Assembly (NCBI GenBank): GCA_029243165.1
Contig: JAQWSN010000005.1
Span: forward strand, 124,001-188,000
Source: Flavobacteriaceae bacterium
Lineage (GTDB): Bacteria > Bacteroidota > Bacteroidia > Flavobacteriales > Flavobacteriaceae
DNA length: 64,000 nt
Direction: 5' to 3'
A program made the position numbers and the translations under genes. Each line of letters opens with the position of its first letter. The first letter of the stretch is position 1. This document shows positions 52,787 through 61,052 of the stretch, one piece after another. The notes under the pieces are model-generated. The model saw nothing but the letters and a program-made list of their open reading frames with translations. It ran no database searches and was not told where the DNA came from.

Positions 52787-53538
52787 AAATACTACTGAAT
52801 TTGATTCCAAGACCTTGGCTCATTTCAATGAGTATTTTCTTTCGTCCTGTAATTAAATGGTATTTTAAAGGAACTCGCTTTACCGATCCCATAGACGGAT
52901 CCTCCTATCGAAAATTTCTTCCTTACGGCTATCAAAAAATAAGAGAAAATGCACTTTGTCCCGGTACACTTTCACTTGAAAGACATCGCCTGTTATGGCT
53001 TTATTTAGAGAGAGAAACAAACTTTATCAATAACGCAATTAAAGTATTACATGTTGCCCCTGAGCAAGTTTTTTATCAAAAATTTAAAACTTTTTCTCAT
53101 TGGGAATATACTACAACCGATCTCCACTCTCCCTTAGCAGAAATTAAAGCCGATCTCTGTGAACTTCCCTTTCAGGATAATTACTACGATTTGATTTTAT
53201 GCAATCATGTGCTAGAACACATTCCTGAGGATCAAAAAGCCATGCAAGAAATGTATCGGGTTCTAAAACAGGGTGGAACCCTAATTGCTCAAGTCCCCCT
53301 AGAGGAAAATCGGACACAAACTTTAGAAGATAACAGCATTACGGATAAAGCAACTCGAACTGAAATTTTTGGTCAATACGATCACGTCCGAATTTATGGA
53401 ACAGATTATTACACCCGATTGGAAAGTGTCGGGTTTGACTCCCATGCAATTGATTTTCTCAAAAAACTCACAAGTCAAGAAAAACAAAAGTTTGCACTAC
53501 CCTACAGTGAAAAAATTCCAATTGCGATTAAAAACTAA
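52783..53538 (+). CDS. Class I SAM-dependent methyltransferase
   Basis: A 251-residue methyltransferase of the Methyltransf_11 type. The SAM-binding stretch is degenerate at motif I (KVLHVAPEQ), but ADLCELPFQDNYYDLILCNHVLEHIPED and the MYRVLKQGGTLIAQVP post-motif are clear. Substrate unknown. Its ATG overlaps the map stop, so it is the last gene of the gpmI unit. It ends four bases before the convergent apbE. Confidence 0.85.
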   Translation: MKILLNLIPRPWLISMSIFFRPVIKWYFKGTRFTDPIDGSSYRKFLPYGYQKIRENALCPGTLSLERHRLLWLYLERETNFINNAIKVLHVAPEQVFYQKFKTFSHWEYTTTDLHSPLAEIKADLCELPFQDNYYDLILCNHVLEHIPEDQKAMQEMYRVLKQGGTLIAQVPLEENRTQTLEDNSITDKATRTEIFGQYDHVRIYGTDYYTRLESVGFDSHAIDFLKKLTSQEKQKFALPYSEKIPIAIKN

Positions 53539-53542
53539 AACC

Positions 53543-54556
53543 TTATTCGTTATTTGGAAACCCCGAAGAAAAAAGTTCTTTCATCTCCATTTTTGAATCA
53601 GAAACAATCCAATACGCCTCAAGACTCGAATCGGTTTCAATCATTTTACGTCCCTCTTCCAAAGGCATTACCATTAAGGCAGTAGCATAAGCGTCAGCGG
53701 TCATACAATCCGCCGCCAAGACCGAAGCGCTTAATACTTTTGTAGGAATTGCTTCACCTGTAATGGGGTTGATGGAGTGCGCAATGCGAAGCCCTGTTTG
53801 TTTATCGATTGCATATTTTCTGTAATTTCCCGAGGTTGCAAGGGCTTGATTTTGAAGCGTAATTGTCCGAATAAAATTTCGTTCATCACTCTGTTGTGGA
53901 TCATCAATGGCAATTTTCCAAAACTCCCCAGAACGAGGGCTTTTTCCTTTGGCAACAATTTCTCCTCCAATTTCAACCAAATAAGAATCTAGATTCCAAC
54001 TTTTCAAATAACTCGCCAGTACATCTACAGCATAACCTTTAGCTAATGCATTGAAATCAAAATAAACATTGGGGTATTGCTTCTGAATGGTTCGTTGCTC
54101 TGTCAGTTTTGTTTTTGACCAGCCAGTAAAAGTCAATAAACTATCACGCTGAAATTGGGAAACAGTGTTTAAGGATTTTCCAGGCCCAAACCCATATGCA
54201 TTAACCAAGGCTCCAACTGTGGGATCAAAAAATCCACCCGATTGTTTCCAAACTTCAGAAGCTTTACGATAAACGTTTACAAAATGATCGTCAACAACTA
54301 AAAGGCTGTCTCCTTTATTGATTTTGGTAATATCAGAATCAGAAATATAAGTGGACATAGATTGATTTATTACCTCGATTAGAGAGTCTACCTTTTGCGT
54401 TAAGTGTTCAGGGGTAAGTGTATTGGATACGTATGAAATGGAGTAGGAAGTCCCCAATGCATACCCTTGAATCTTTTGTGATTTTTCTTGCTCTGAAGTA
54501 CAGCTCCAGATAAGTGTAAGGCAAACGAAAAGTCTACTGTATCGCTTCCAGTCCAT
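53543..54556 (-). CDS. apbE: FAD:protein FMN transferase
   Basis: A lipoprotein of about 337 residues (lipobox IWSC, C19 from the chosen ATG) that attaches FMN through a phosphoester to threonines of exported or membrane proteins. The family fold is seen in GYALGTSYSISY, FDPTVGALVNAYGFG, DFNALAKGYAVD, SYLVEIGGEI, HSINPITGE and ADAYATALMVM. Its targets here are surely NqrB and NqrC, which carry DAISGET and DAISGAT motifs. An in-frame ATG at 54571 is possible but would overlap the upstream gene more. Confidence 0.93.
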   Translation of the reverse strand: MDWKRYSRLFVCLTLIWSCTSEQEKSQKIQGYALGTSYSISYVSNTLTPEHLTQKVDSLIEVINQSMSTYISDSDITKINKGDSLLVVDDHFVNVYRKASEVWKQSGGFFDPTVGALVNAYGFGPGKSLNTVSQFQRDSLLTFTGWSKTKLTEQRTIQKQYPNVYFDFNALAKGYAVDVLASYLKSWNLDSYLVEIGGEIVAKGKSPRSGEFWKIAIDDPQQSDERNFIRTITLQNQALATSGNYRKYAIDKQTGLRIAHSINPITGEAIPTKVLSASVLAADCMTADAYATALMVMPLEEGRKMIETDSSLEAYWIVSDSKMEMKELFSSGFPNNE

Positions 54557-54893
54557 GAAAATTGACTGCATAAGGGTCCTTTTTTGTTAATGGGTAATCG
54601 TAATTTTCCGCATGGGCAAAACCCACTCCTGCAAGAAATAACTGTGCGTTATTTTTTTCTGCATGGTCTTTTACTTTTTGAATTAAATCAGCATCAAATT
54701 TTTTTGGAGCCTTTGGATATAAAGTTCCTTGAACTACAATAAAAAACAATTTTTTTTCTTTTACACAAACAAATTGAGGAGTTCGCTTGATTTGAGAGTT
54801 TACTGCCAAAAATTCATATCCTTCAGCTTCCAGATAATCGCCAACCTCTTGCATGGCTAGCTGATGGATTTCTTGTTGTGTTAACTGACTCAT
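54534..54893 (-). CDS. Uncharacterised Nqr-linked small protein
   Basis: A 119-residue protein, apparently soluble, with two conserved blocks (QIKRTPQFVCVKEKKLFFIVVQG and NNAQLFLAGVGFAHAENYDYPL). I recall databases naming homologues 'NADH-quinone reductase subunit F', but it shares no motif with NqrF, so that label seems to come from location. It lies between nqrF and apbE, overlaps the apbE start and may help assemble or flavinylate the pump. The TTG nine bases upstream is inside the promoter box; I use the ATG. Confidence 0.75.
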   Translation of the reverse strand: MSQLTQQEIHQLAMQEVGDYLEAEGYEFLAVNSQIKRTPQFVCVKEKKLFFIVVQGTLYPKAPKKFDADLIQKVKDHAEKNNAQLFLAGVGFAHAENYDYPLTKKDPYAVNFHGLEAIQ

Positions 54894-54899
54894 GTCCAA

Positions 54900-54907
54900 C
54901 AAATTTA
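54900..54907 (-). promoter_or_regulatory. Bacteroidota -7 box (TAAATTTG), nearly leaderless transcript
   Basis: Perfect TAnnTTTG match on the minus strand ending only six bases before the ATG of the Nqr-linked small protein, so the transcript would begin at or next to the start codon. Confidence 0.5.
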
Positions 54908-54949
54908 AATTAAAAAGCTTGAATGATTTAGGGTCTTATTTCTAAAACT

Positions 54950-54976
54950 AAAAAAGAGGTTAAAAACCTCTTTTTT
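54950..54976 (-). terminator. Terminator of the nqr operon (symmetric)
   Basis: Stem GAGGTT/AACCTC (54956-54961 and 54965-54970), extended by six A-T pairs, with an AAA loop. Because A and T runs flank it, it can work on both strands. It starts ten bases after the nqrF stop. Confidence 0.85.
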
Positions 54977-54985
54977 ATGTGTTGA

Positions 54986-56281
54986 TTACCCTCCGAAATC
55001 ATCAAAGCGAACATTTTCAGGAGGAACTCCAAAGTCCTCTGCCATACGTTCAATTGCCTGATTCATCAGCGGAGGCCCACAGAAGTACACCTCAATATCT
55101 TCAGGAGCGTCATGTGCGGATAAATAATTATCAATAACAACTTGATGGACAAAGCCGGTAAATCCGTCTCCGTCTCCATCCAAACCGTCCTTTTCTTTCC
55201 AATTATCGTCTTCCATAGGTTCAGACAGTGCAATGTAGAATTTGAAGTTTGGAAAATCTTTTTCCAAAGCTCTAAAATGATCGATGTAAAACAATTCACG
55301 TTTGGAACGACCACCATACCAGAAAGTTACTTTTCTTCCTGTCTTTAAAGTTCTAAATAATTCGTACAGATGAGAGCGCATTGGAGCCATTCCCGCTCCA
55401 CCACCAACGTAGAGCATTTCAGACTCAGATTCGTTTATGAAGAATTCACCATAAGGCCCTGAAATGGTCACTGCATCACCTGCTTTTTTGGAAAAAATAT
55501 AAGAAGAGGCAACTCCAGGATTTACATCACTCCATCCGTTTTTAGCTCGATCAAAGGGGGGTGTTGCTATTCGAACATTGAGCATAATTTCTTTCCCTTC
55601 GGCAGGGTAAGAAGCCATGGAATAAGCTCGCTCCACTGTCTCGGGATTTTTCATTACCAAAGGCCACAAATTGAATTTGTCCCACTCCAGTTTAAACTTG
55701 TCTGGTTCGCCAGGATGTTCTTCAGGGTGAGCAGAAATATCAATATCCTCGTATTTTACTTCACAAGGAGGAATTTCAATTTGAATATACCCTCCCGCTT
55801 TGTAATCCATTGCTTCAGGGATTTCGACTACAAACTCTTTAATAAAAGAGGCAACATTCCAATTTCGAACGACTTTAGCCTCGTATTTTTTAATTCCAAA
55901 AACCTCTTCAGGGACTTGGATTACCATGTCTTGTTTCACTTTAACTTGACACCCTAAACGCCAGCCTTCGGCTACTTCTTTTCTTGAAAAATGAGGAGCT
56001 TCTGTGGGTAAAATTTCTCCACCACCTTCAAGCACTTGGCACCTACACTGAATACAAGTTCCACCTCCACCGCAAGCTGAGGGCAAAAATATTTTATTGT
56101 TCCCAAGAGTACTTAATAGCGTACTTCCTGAAGAAACTTCAACTTCATTATCCCCATTGATTAAAAGAGAAACGGGACCCGATGGCAATAATTTTGCCTT
56201 AGCTCCCAAGAGCATTCCCACCAATAAAAAGGTAATAACTAAAAAAACTAAAATACTTGCTAATACAACTGAATAATCCAT
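54986..56281 (-). CDS. nqrF: Na+-NQR subunit F, NADH-oxidising
   Basis: A 431-residue entry subunit of the sodium-pumping NADH:quinone reductase. It has one N-terminal transmembrane helix, a plant-type 2Fe-2S domain with cysteines 70, 76, 79 and 111, and an FAD/NADH reductase half (RAYSMASYP, GGGAGMAPMRSH, FCGPPLMNQA). Electrons pass from NADH to FAD, the iron-sulfur cluster and the membrane subunits. Last gene of the six-gene operon. Confidence 0.97.
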   Translation of the reverse strand: MDYSVVLASILVFLVITFLLVGMLLGAKAKLLPSGPVSLLINGDNEVEVSSGSTLLSTLGNNKIFLPSACGGGGTCIQCRCQVLEGGGEILPTEAPHFSRKEVAEGWRLGCQVKVKQDMVIQVPEEVFGIKKYEAKVVRNWNVASFIKEFVVEIPEAMDYKAGGYIQIEIPPCEVKYEDIDISAHPEEHPGEPDKFKLEWDKFNLWPLVMKNPETVERAYSMASYPAEGKEIMLNVRIATPPFDRAKNGWSDVNPGVASSYIFSKKAGDAVTISGPYGEFFINESESEMLYVGGGAGMAPMRSHLYELFRTLKTGRKVTFWYGGRSKRELFYIDHFRALEKDFPNFKFYIALSEPMEDDNWKEKDGLDGDGDGFTGFVHQVVIDNYLSAHDAPEDIEVYFCGPPLMNQAIERMAEDFGVPPENVRFDDFGG

Positions 56282-56287
56282 CTCACA

Positions 56288-56905
56288 TTATAATTTAATT
56301 CCCATAAAACTCATAAAACCTAACGCCATTAGTCCTGTAATAATAAAAGTAATTCCCAATCCGCGAAGTGGAGCGGGAACGTTGGAATAGGTAATTTTTT
56401 CTCGTATTGCTGCAATTGCAACAATGGCCAACAACCATCCAATCCCAGATCCAAAACCGTACACTGCAGACTCTGTAACACCAGAAAAATCTTTTTGCTG
56501 CATAAACAGTGAACCCCCCAAAATAGCACAGTTCACTGCTATTAGGGGAAGAAAGATTCCCAAAGCACCGTAGAGTGCAGGAGCAAACTTTTCTACAATC
56601 ATTTCAACCAATTGTACCATTGACGCTATCACTGCAATAAACATGATAAAGCTTAAAAAACTTAAATCAAGGTCTGCGTACTGGGGACCTAACCAAGATA
56701 AGGCTCCAGATTGCAGCAAATAGGTGTCCAATAAAAAGTTAATCGGTACTGTAATTGCCAAAACAAAGATTACGGCAAAACCAAGTCCTACCGCAGTTTT
56801 AACTGTTTTAGATACCGCCAAGTAAGAGCACATACCCAGAAAATAGGCGAAGATCATGTTCTCTATGAAGATACTTTTTACAAATAAGTTTAAATACGAT
56901 TCCAT
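56288..56905 (-). CDS. nqrE: Na+-NQR subunit E
   Basis: A 205-residue subunit with six transmembrane helices, homologous to NqrD. The central segment [25 protein letters not shown] carries the conserved cysteine that in Vibrio helps hold a metal centre between NqrD and Nqr[10 protein letters not shown] is the matching N-terminal half-site. Seven bases separate it from nqrF. Confidence 0.96.
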   Translation of the reverse strand: MESYLNLFVKSIFIENMIFAYFLGMCSYLAVSKTVKTAVGLGFAVIFVLAITVPINFLLDTYLLQSGALSWLGPQYADLDLSFLSFIMFIAVIASMVQLVEMIVEKFAPALYGALGIFLPLIAVNCAILGGSLFMQQKDFSGVTESAVYGFGSGIGWLLAIVAIAAIREKITYSNVPAPLRGLGITFIITGLMALGFMSFMGIKL

Positions 56906-56914
56906 AGTTGGGTC

Positions 56915-57610
56915 TTAATTTTTTTCTATTAATGTTCTGTTACGCGAACGTTGAATCCAAATCAAAATTCCTACTGTGATCAATGCCATTGGGGAAAGCA
57001 ACATCAGTCCATTATTGACATAACCCATCTCGTAAACAGCATCTGGAATGACCTGAAAACCAAACAGCTTGCCCGAACCAAACAACTCACGGAAAAAAGC
57101 TACGAGTATTAAAATTACTCCATATCCTGCCGCATTTCCAATTCCGTCTAAAAAGGATTTCCACACTCCGTTTCCAAGAGCAAAGGCTTCCAATCTTCCC
57201 ATAACGATACAGTTTGTGATAATCAGGCCAATAAAAATGGATAATTCTTTACTGACATCGTAGGCATAGGCTCTCAAGATTTGATCTACTAAAATTACCA
57301 TAGAAGCCACCACAACCAATTGAACAATGATTCGAATTCGATTTGGAATTAGATTTCTCAAAAGAGAAATGATGACATTACTTGCTGCCATAACTGCCAT
57401 TACCGAAATACTCATAACCACAGCTGGTTTCAGCTGAACAGTAATTGCCAAAGCGGAGCAAATACCCAATACTTGAACAGTAATTGGATTGTTGTCATCC
57501 ATCGGATCAGAAAGTAGCTTTCGATTCTTTTTGGAAAACAGAGGCTCTCTTTCTTTATTGACAAAAAGCAGCGTAGTTTTCTTTTCGGGCGTTGGTGTTT
57601 TTTCTTCCAT
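56915..57610 (-). CDS. nqrD: Na+-NQR subunit D
   Basis: A 231-residue six-helix subunit. The N-terminal 35 residues are charged and cytoplasmic, longer than in Vibrio NqrD. The conserved LGICSALAITVQ and FIGLIITNCIVMGRLEAFA segments each carry the cysteine of the NqrD-NqrE metal site. Nine bases separate it from nqrE. Confidence 0.96.
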   Translation of the reverse strand: MEEKTPTPEKKTTLLFVNKEREPLFSKKNRKLLSDPMDDNNPITVQVLGICSALAITVQLKPAVVMSISVMAVMAASNVIISLLRNLIPNRIRIIVQLVVVASMVILVDQILRAYAYDVSKELSIFIGLIITNCIVMGRLEAFALGNGVWKSFLDGIGNAAGYGVILILVAFFRELFGSGKLFGFQVIPDAVYEMGYVNNGLMLLSPMALITVGILIWIQRSRNRTLIEKN

Positions 57611-57614
57611 TAAA

Positions 57615-58346
57615 TTATTGGTTTAATGCCACGGTGTTTTCGTTTGCCTTGAGGTAAGGAAGGTAGTGTGTTAATCGTTCTAAGATCATATCGGTAACTC
57701 CATCTCCTGTAATGGTGGCTCCAGAAATGGCATCTACTTCGTGATCATCTTTGTCGGTATCTTTAGGGTCATTGTTTGTTTTAGAAACATTGATTCCAAC
57801 TAATTTTCCTTGAGTATTAAAAACTTTTTCCCCTACAAATCGGTCCTGAAACCACTGTTGGGTAATTTCAGCTCCTAGACCTGCAGTTTCTCCAGTATGG
57901 TCAAAAACTGCACCTTGGATCGTATTTTTATCTTCTCTCAAAGCAATGTATCCCCAAATTGCATTCCACAAACCAGCACCTCTTAATGGAACAACATAAA
58001 ATTTATTTCCATCAACATTGGCTTCGTACAGGGGAAAACGTTGTTGGTCAACGGGTTTTTTAAGTTCGTTATTCAAATTGATTTCAAACGCGCTAACTTG
58101 ATCGTCTAAATTGCCAGAAGCTGTAAGGGATAATTCTCCTGTAATGTATTCGTTGTATAAATTTTCAGCTTGTTCTCGGTCGGTTTCAATGCCGATAGTT
58201 GCTAAAATATTTTGCATTTTTTCTTTACGCACGTTTGAGGCTTGGAGGTCTTTTAATGAACTAGCCGTAAAGGCTAATGCTGATGCTACCACCAAGACCA
58301 TCAGAGTTGCGAAAATAAAAGTATATGCGTTACTGTCTCTATTCAT
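57615..58346 (-). CDS. nqrC: Na+-NQR subunit C
   Basis: A 243-residue subunit with one N-terminal transmembrane helix and a periplasmic FMN domain. The ApbE target motif is DAISGATIT, with FMN expected on threonine 211. Upstream LRGAGLWNAIWGYIAL and GETAGLGAEI are family motifs. Four bases separate it from nqrD. Confidence 0.96.
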   Translation of the reverse strand: MNRDSNAYTFIFATLMVLVVASALAFTASSLKDLQASNVRKEKMQNILATIGIETDREQAENLYNEYITGELSLTASGNLDDQVSAFEINLNNELKKPVDQQRFPLYEANVDGNKFYVVPLRGAGLWNAIWGYIALREDKNTIQGAVFDHTGETAGLGAEITQQWFQDRFVGEKVFNTQGKLVGINVSKTNNDPKDTDKDDHEVDAISGATITGDGVTDMILERLTHYLPYLKANENTVALNQ

Positions 58347-58348
58347 TT

Positions 58349-59509
58349 TTATGCAGTTTTAAGTTCTTGTGCATTACTCCATCGTTTTTTGCGTTTGTTG
58401 ATATTCGCATTGATAACATAATGATCAATGGTAGGTGCAAAAACGTTCATTAATAAAATGGCAAGCATTACTCCTTCTGGATAGGCCGGGTTAAAAACTC
58501 GGATCATGATACAGAAAATACCCGTTAAGATACCGTAAATCCATTTTCCTTTATTGGTTTGTGCAGCTGAAACTGGGTCTGTAGCCATAAATACAATTCC
58601 AAAGGCAAAACCACCAACTACCAAATGATTGATCCAAGAAAAACTCATCAACGCATTTGCTCCCCAAAGGTTGAACAAGAAGCCCATAAATGCAGCTCCT
58701 AGAATTCCTCCGGTAATGATTCGCCAGCTTCCAATTCCTGTAAGAATCAGAATCAAGGCTCCAACAGCCACCCAAAGTGTTGAGGTTTCTGCAATAGAGC
58801 CGGGAATAGCACCTTGAAACATTTCCAACATGGAGTAGTTTACTTCTTGTCCTGCAGCTAGGCTTCCAAGAATCGTTTCTCCCGAAATAGCATCTACATT
58901 ACTTGCCTCAGAAACCCAGACTTTATTTCCAGACATGTATGTGGGGTATGCAAAAAATGCAAAGGCTCTGGCAGTCAATGCTGGATTGAGAATATTCATC
59001 CCAGTCCCTCCAAAGGCTTCTTTTGCAATCAAAACAGCAAAAGCAGTTGAAATACCCACCATCCAAAGTGGAATATCGACCGGCATGATCATTGGGATTA
59101 AAAGACCTGTAACCAGATACCCCTCATTGACTTCATGTCCACGATACACTGCAAATGCAAATTCTATTGACAAACCAACCACATAAGACACAATAATCAT
59201 AGGAACAATTTTCCAAGCACCGTGGATAAAAGCATCCAGAAATGTGAACGGTGTATTTGTTTGAATGTAGTATTGATATCCCGTGTTGTAAATTCCATAC
59301 ACCAGTGCGGGAAGTAATGCGATGATGACCGTTACCATGGTGCGCTTTAAATCTACCGCATCACGGATGTGCGCACCTTTTTTTGTCGTGTGATTGGGCA
59401 CAAACAAAAAAGTATCAAAGGCATTGATTGCAGGTGCAAACTTTTCCAATTTTTCACCTTTCCCAAAAGGCTTTTTTAAAGCGTCTAAACGTTTTCTTAA
59501 TGCATTCAT
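58349..59509 (-). CDS. nqrB: Na+-NQR subunit B
   Basis: A 386-residue integral subunit with about ten helices, the likely sodium path, carrying covalent FMN. The expected ApbE motif reads DAISGETIL here, with threonine 212 as the flavin site; the usual alanine before threonine is glutamate. PALTARAFAFFAYP and the ATDPVSAA region are conserved. Two bases separate it from nqrC. Confidence 0.96.
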   Translation of the reverse strand: MNALRKRLDALKKPFGKGEKLEKFAPAINAFDTFLFVPNHTTKKGAHIRDAVDLKRTMVTVIIALLPALVYGIYNTGYQYYIQTNTPFTFLDAFIHGAWKIVPMIIVSYVVGLSIEFAFAVYRGHEVNEGYLVTGLLIPMIMPVDIPLWMVGISTAFAVLIAKEAFGGTGMNILNPALTARAFAFFAYPTYMSGNKVWVSEASNVDAISGETILGSLAAGQEVNYSMLEMFQGAIPGSIAETSTLWVAVGALILILTGIGSWRIITGGILGAAFMGFLFNLWGANALMSFSWINHLVVGGFAFGIVFMATDPVSAAQTNKGKWIYGILTGIFCIMIRVFNPAYPEGVMLAILLMNVFAPTIDHYVINANINKRKKRWSNAQELKTA

Positions 59510-59519
59510 ACGTGTAATT

Positions 59520-60881
59520 TTAACCTACTTCATTTATCATTAATTCTATTCCTTGGCGAATAATCTCCTGAGCTTCTATTTTGGAAGTATTGGCATAATC
59601 TATCAAACCAAAATCTTCTGGTACTACTTCATAAATACCTAAAGCTTCCATTTTCTCAATATCTTCTACCATACAGGCTTTAATAAGTTGCATGGGGTAA
59701 ATGTTCAAAGGAAAAACTTTCTCCATCTCTCCCGTAACCACTAGGGCGCGTTCTTCTCCGTTTAAATTGGTATCCACTTCAAAACCCTTCTTTTTAAACA
59801 AACGAGAAAAAGAAGTGTTGGAAAGACTAAGGATGTTGTTGTCTTTGAAAGGCAACCATCCGAACATTCGATAATCGTTCCCTTCTGGGATTACAGTAAT
59901 TTGATTATTAAAAAATCCTAAATGACCGTTTTCAGAACTAGTGGTCGATCCTGTGAGCACGTCTCCGTTAATAACTCTATTCTGAGGATAACGAATTTCG
60001 AATTCGTCTAGTATGGGCTTTAATTCACAACCGAGCGTGGTAACAACATACTTCGGATTGTTCAATGAATTTCCGGTAACAGCAACGGTTCTTTGAGGAC
60101 TGAATTTTCCTGTTTGAAAAAATCGTCCTATGTTGGTAACATCTTCTGGATTTAGGGTCCAGACTCGATCTCCCATATTAAGGGGCGCCAATTCTTGTAT
60201 GTGTAAACTAACATTCCCAGCAGGATGGGGACCCGCAACTGAGTAATGCTGAACTTCTTCAATCTGCTCAAAAACACCTGGGTGATCTTCGTCTACTCCG
60301 AGGAAAACATTTTGATCAACCAGCTTGTTAAGTACTTTAATACCCTCTTGAAATTCAGCGACATTTTTACTTGTTATGAACTCAAAATCTACACCCAATG
60401 GGCAGGTTTTGTGTGTTGAAACAAAAATTGCCTTAGGGGTCTCTTCAGGGTTTGCAATAATCCCATAAGGTCTTTGTTGAATAAAAGGCCAGTTCCCACT
60501 CTCCAAAAGAAGTTCTTTTAAAGCTTCTCGATTCATTTCTTGCCAGCTTTTTACTTGGTATGAAACTGAATCTTCAGCAGAGGATTTGGCAATAATAATT
60601 TTCTCAATTTTTCTTCGGGCTCCACGCTGAACCGTTTGAATCATTCCTGAAACAGGAGACACAAACTTAATTCGGGGGTTTTTTTTACTAAAAAAAATAG
60701 GTTCTCCCGCTTGAACTACCTCGCCTTCTTTTTTAATGAGCTTAGGAATGGTTCCAAAAAAATCATCGGGTTTGAGTGCAAAGGTATCTGTAGAGAGGGT
60801 TCGAGATAAAACTTTCTCAGCTTTGCCTTTGATGTTAAGCTCAGCTCCTCTTCGAGTTTGAATTTTTTTAATTATTCTCAT
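59520..60881 (-). CDS. nqrA: Na+-NQR subunit A
   Basis: A 453-residue peripheral subunit on the cytoplasmic side and first gene of the operon. It begins IKKIQTRRGAELNIKGKAEKV, the usual NqrA opening, and contains the lipoyl-like hybrid domain (GEPIFFSKKNPRIKFVSPVSG) and the LGVDEDHPGVFE segment. It binds ubiquinone-type inhibitors near NqrB in Vibrio. Ten bases separate it from nqrB. Confidence 0.96.
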   Translation of the reverse strand: MRIIKKIQTRRGAELNIKGKAEKVLSRTLSTDTFALKPDDFFGTIPKLIKKEGEVVQAGEPIFFSKKNPRIKFVSPVSGMIQTVQRGARRKIEKIIIAKSSAEDSVSYQVKSWQEMNREALKELLLESGNWPFIQQRPYGIIANPEETPKAIFVSTHKTCPLGVDFEFITSKNVAEFQEGIKVLNKLVDQNVFLGVDEDHPGVFEQIEEVQHYSVAGPHPAGNVSLHIQELAPLNMGDRVWTLNPEDVTNIGRFFQTGKFSPQRTVAVTGNSLNNPKYVVTTLGCELKPILDEFEIRYPQNRVINGDVLTGSTTSSENGHLGFFNNQITVIPEGNDYRMFGWLPFKDNNILSLSNTSFSRLFKKKGFEVDTNLNGEERALVVTGEMEKVFPLNIYPMQLIKACMVEDIEKMEALGIYEVVPEDFGLIDYANTSKIEAQEIIRQGIELMINEVG

Positions 60882-60907
60882 TAAATAAGTTAAATTCTAA
60901 AATCGCA

Positions 60908-60915
60908 CAAATTTA
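60908..60915 (-). promoter_or_regulatory. Bacteroidota -7 box (TAAATTTG) of the nqrABCDEF operon
   Basis: Perfect TAnnTTTG match on the minus strand, 26 bases before the nqrA ATG. The only such box I found upstream of this operon. Confidence 0.5.
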
Positions 60916-61052
60916 CTAATAAACCCTCTTTTTATTAAGTGATATCTTGAGGAAAAAAAGTTATTTATACTCGTTCTAAATAGATGTTTAAGGATTTCTT
61001 TCGGAAGCTCCGTATTTGGACATCACAAGGTGAACAATTACATTTACACATC

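Noticed and set aside
58935-59186. Plus-strand frames opposite the nqr genes
   Set aside because: They are antisense shadows of transmembrane coding sequence with no family features.
60984-61052. N-terminal extension of the DUF5103 protein
   Set aside because: The extension is charged and would bury the signal peptide that starts cleanly at 61053.
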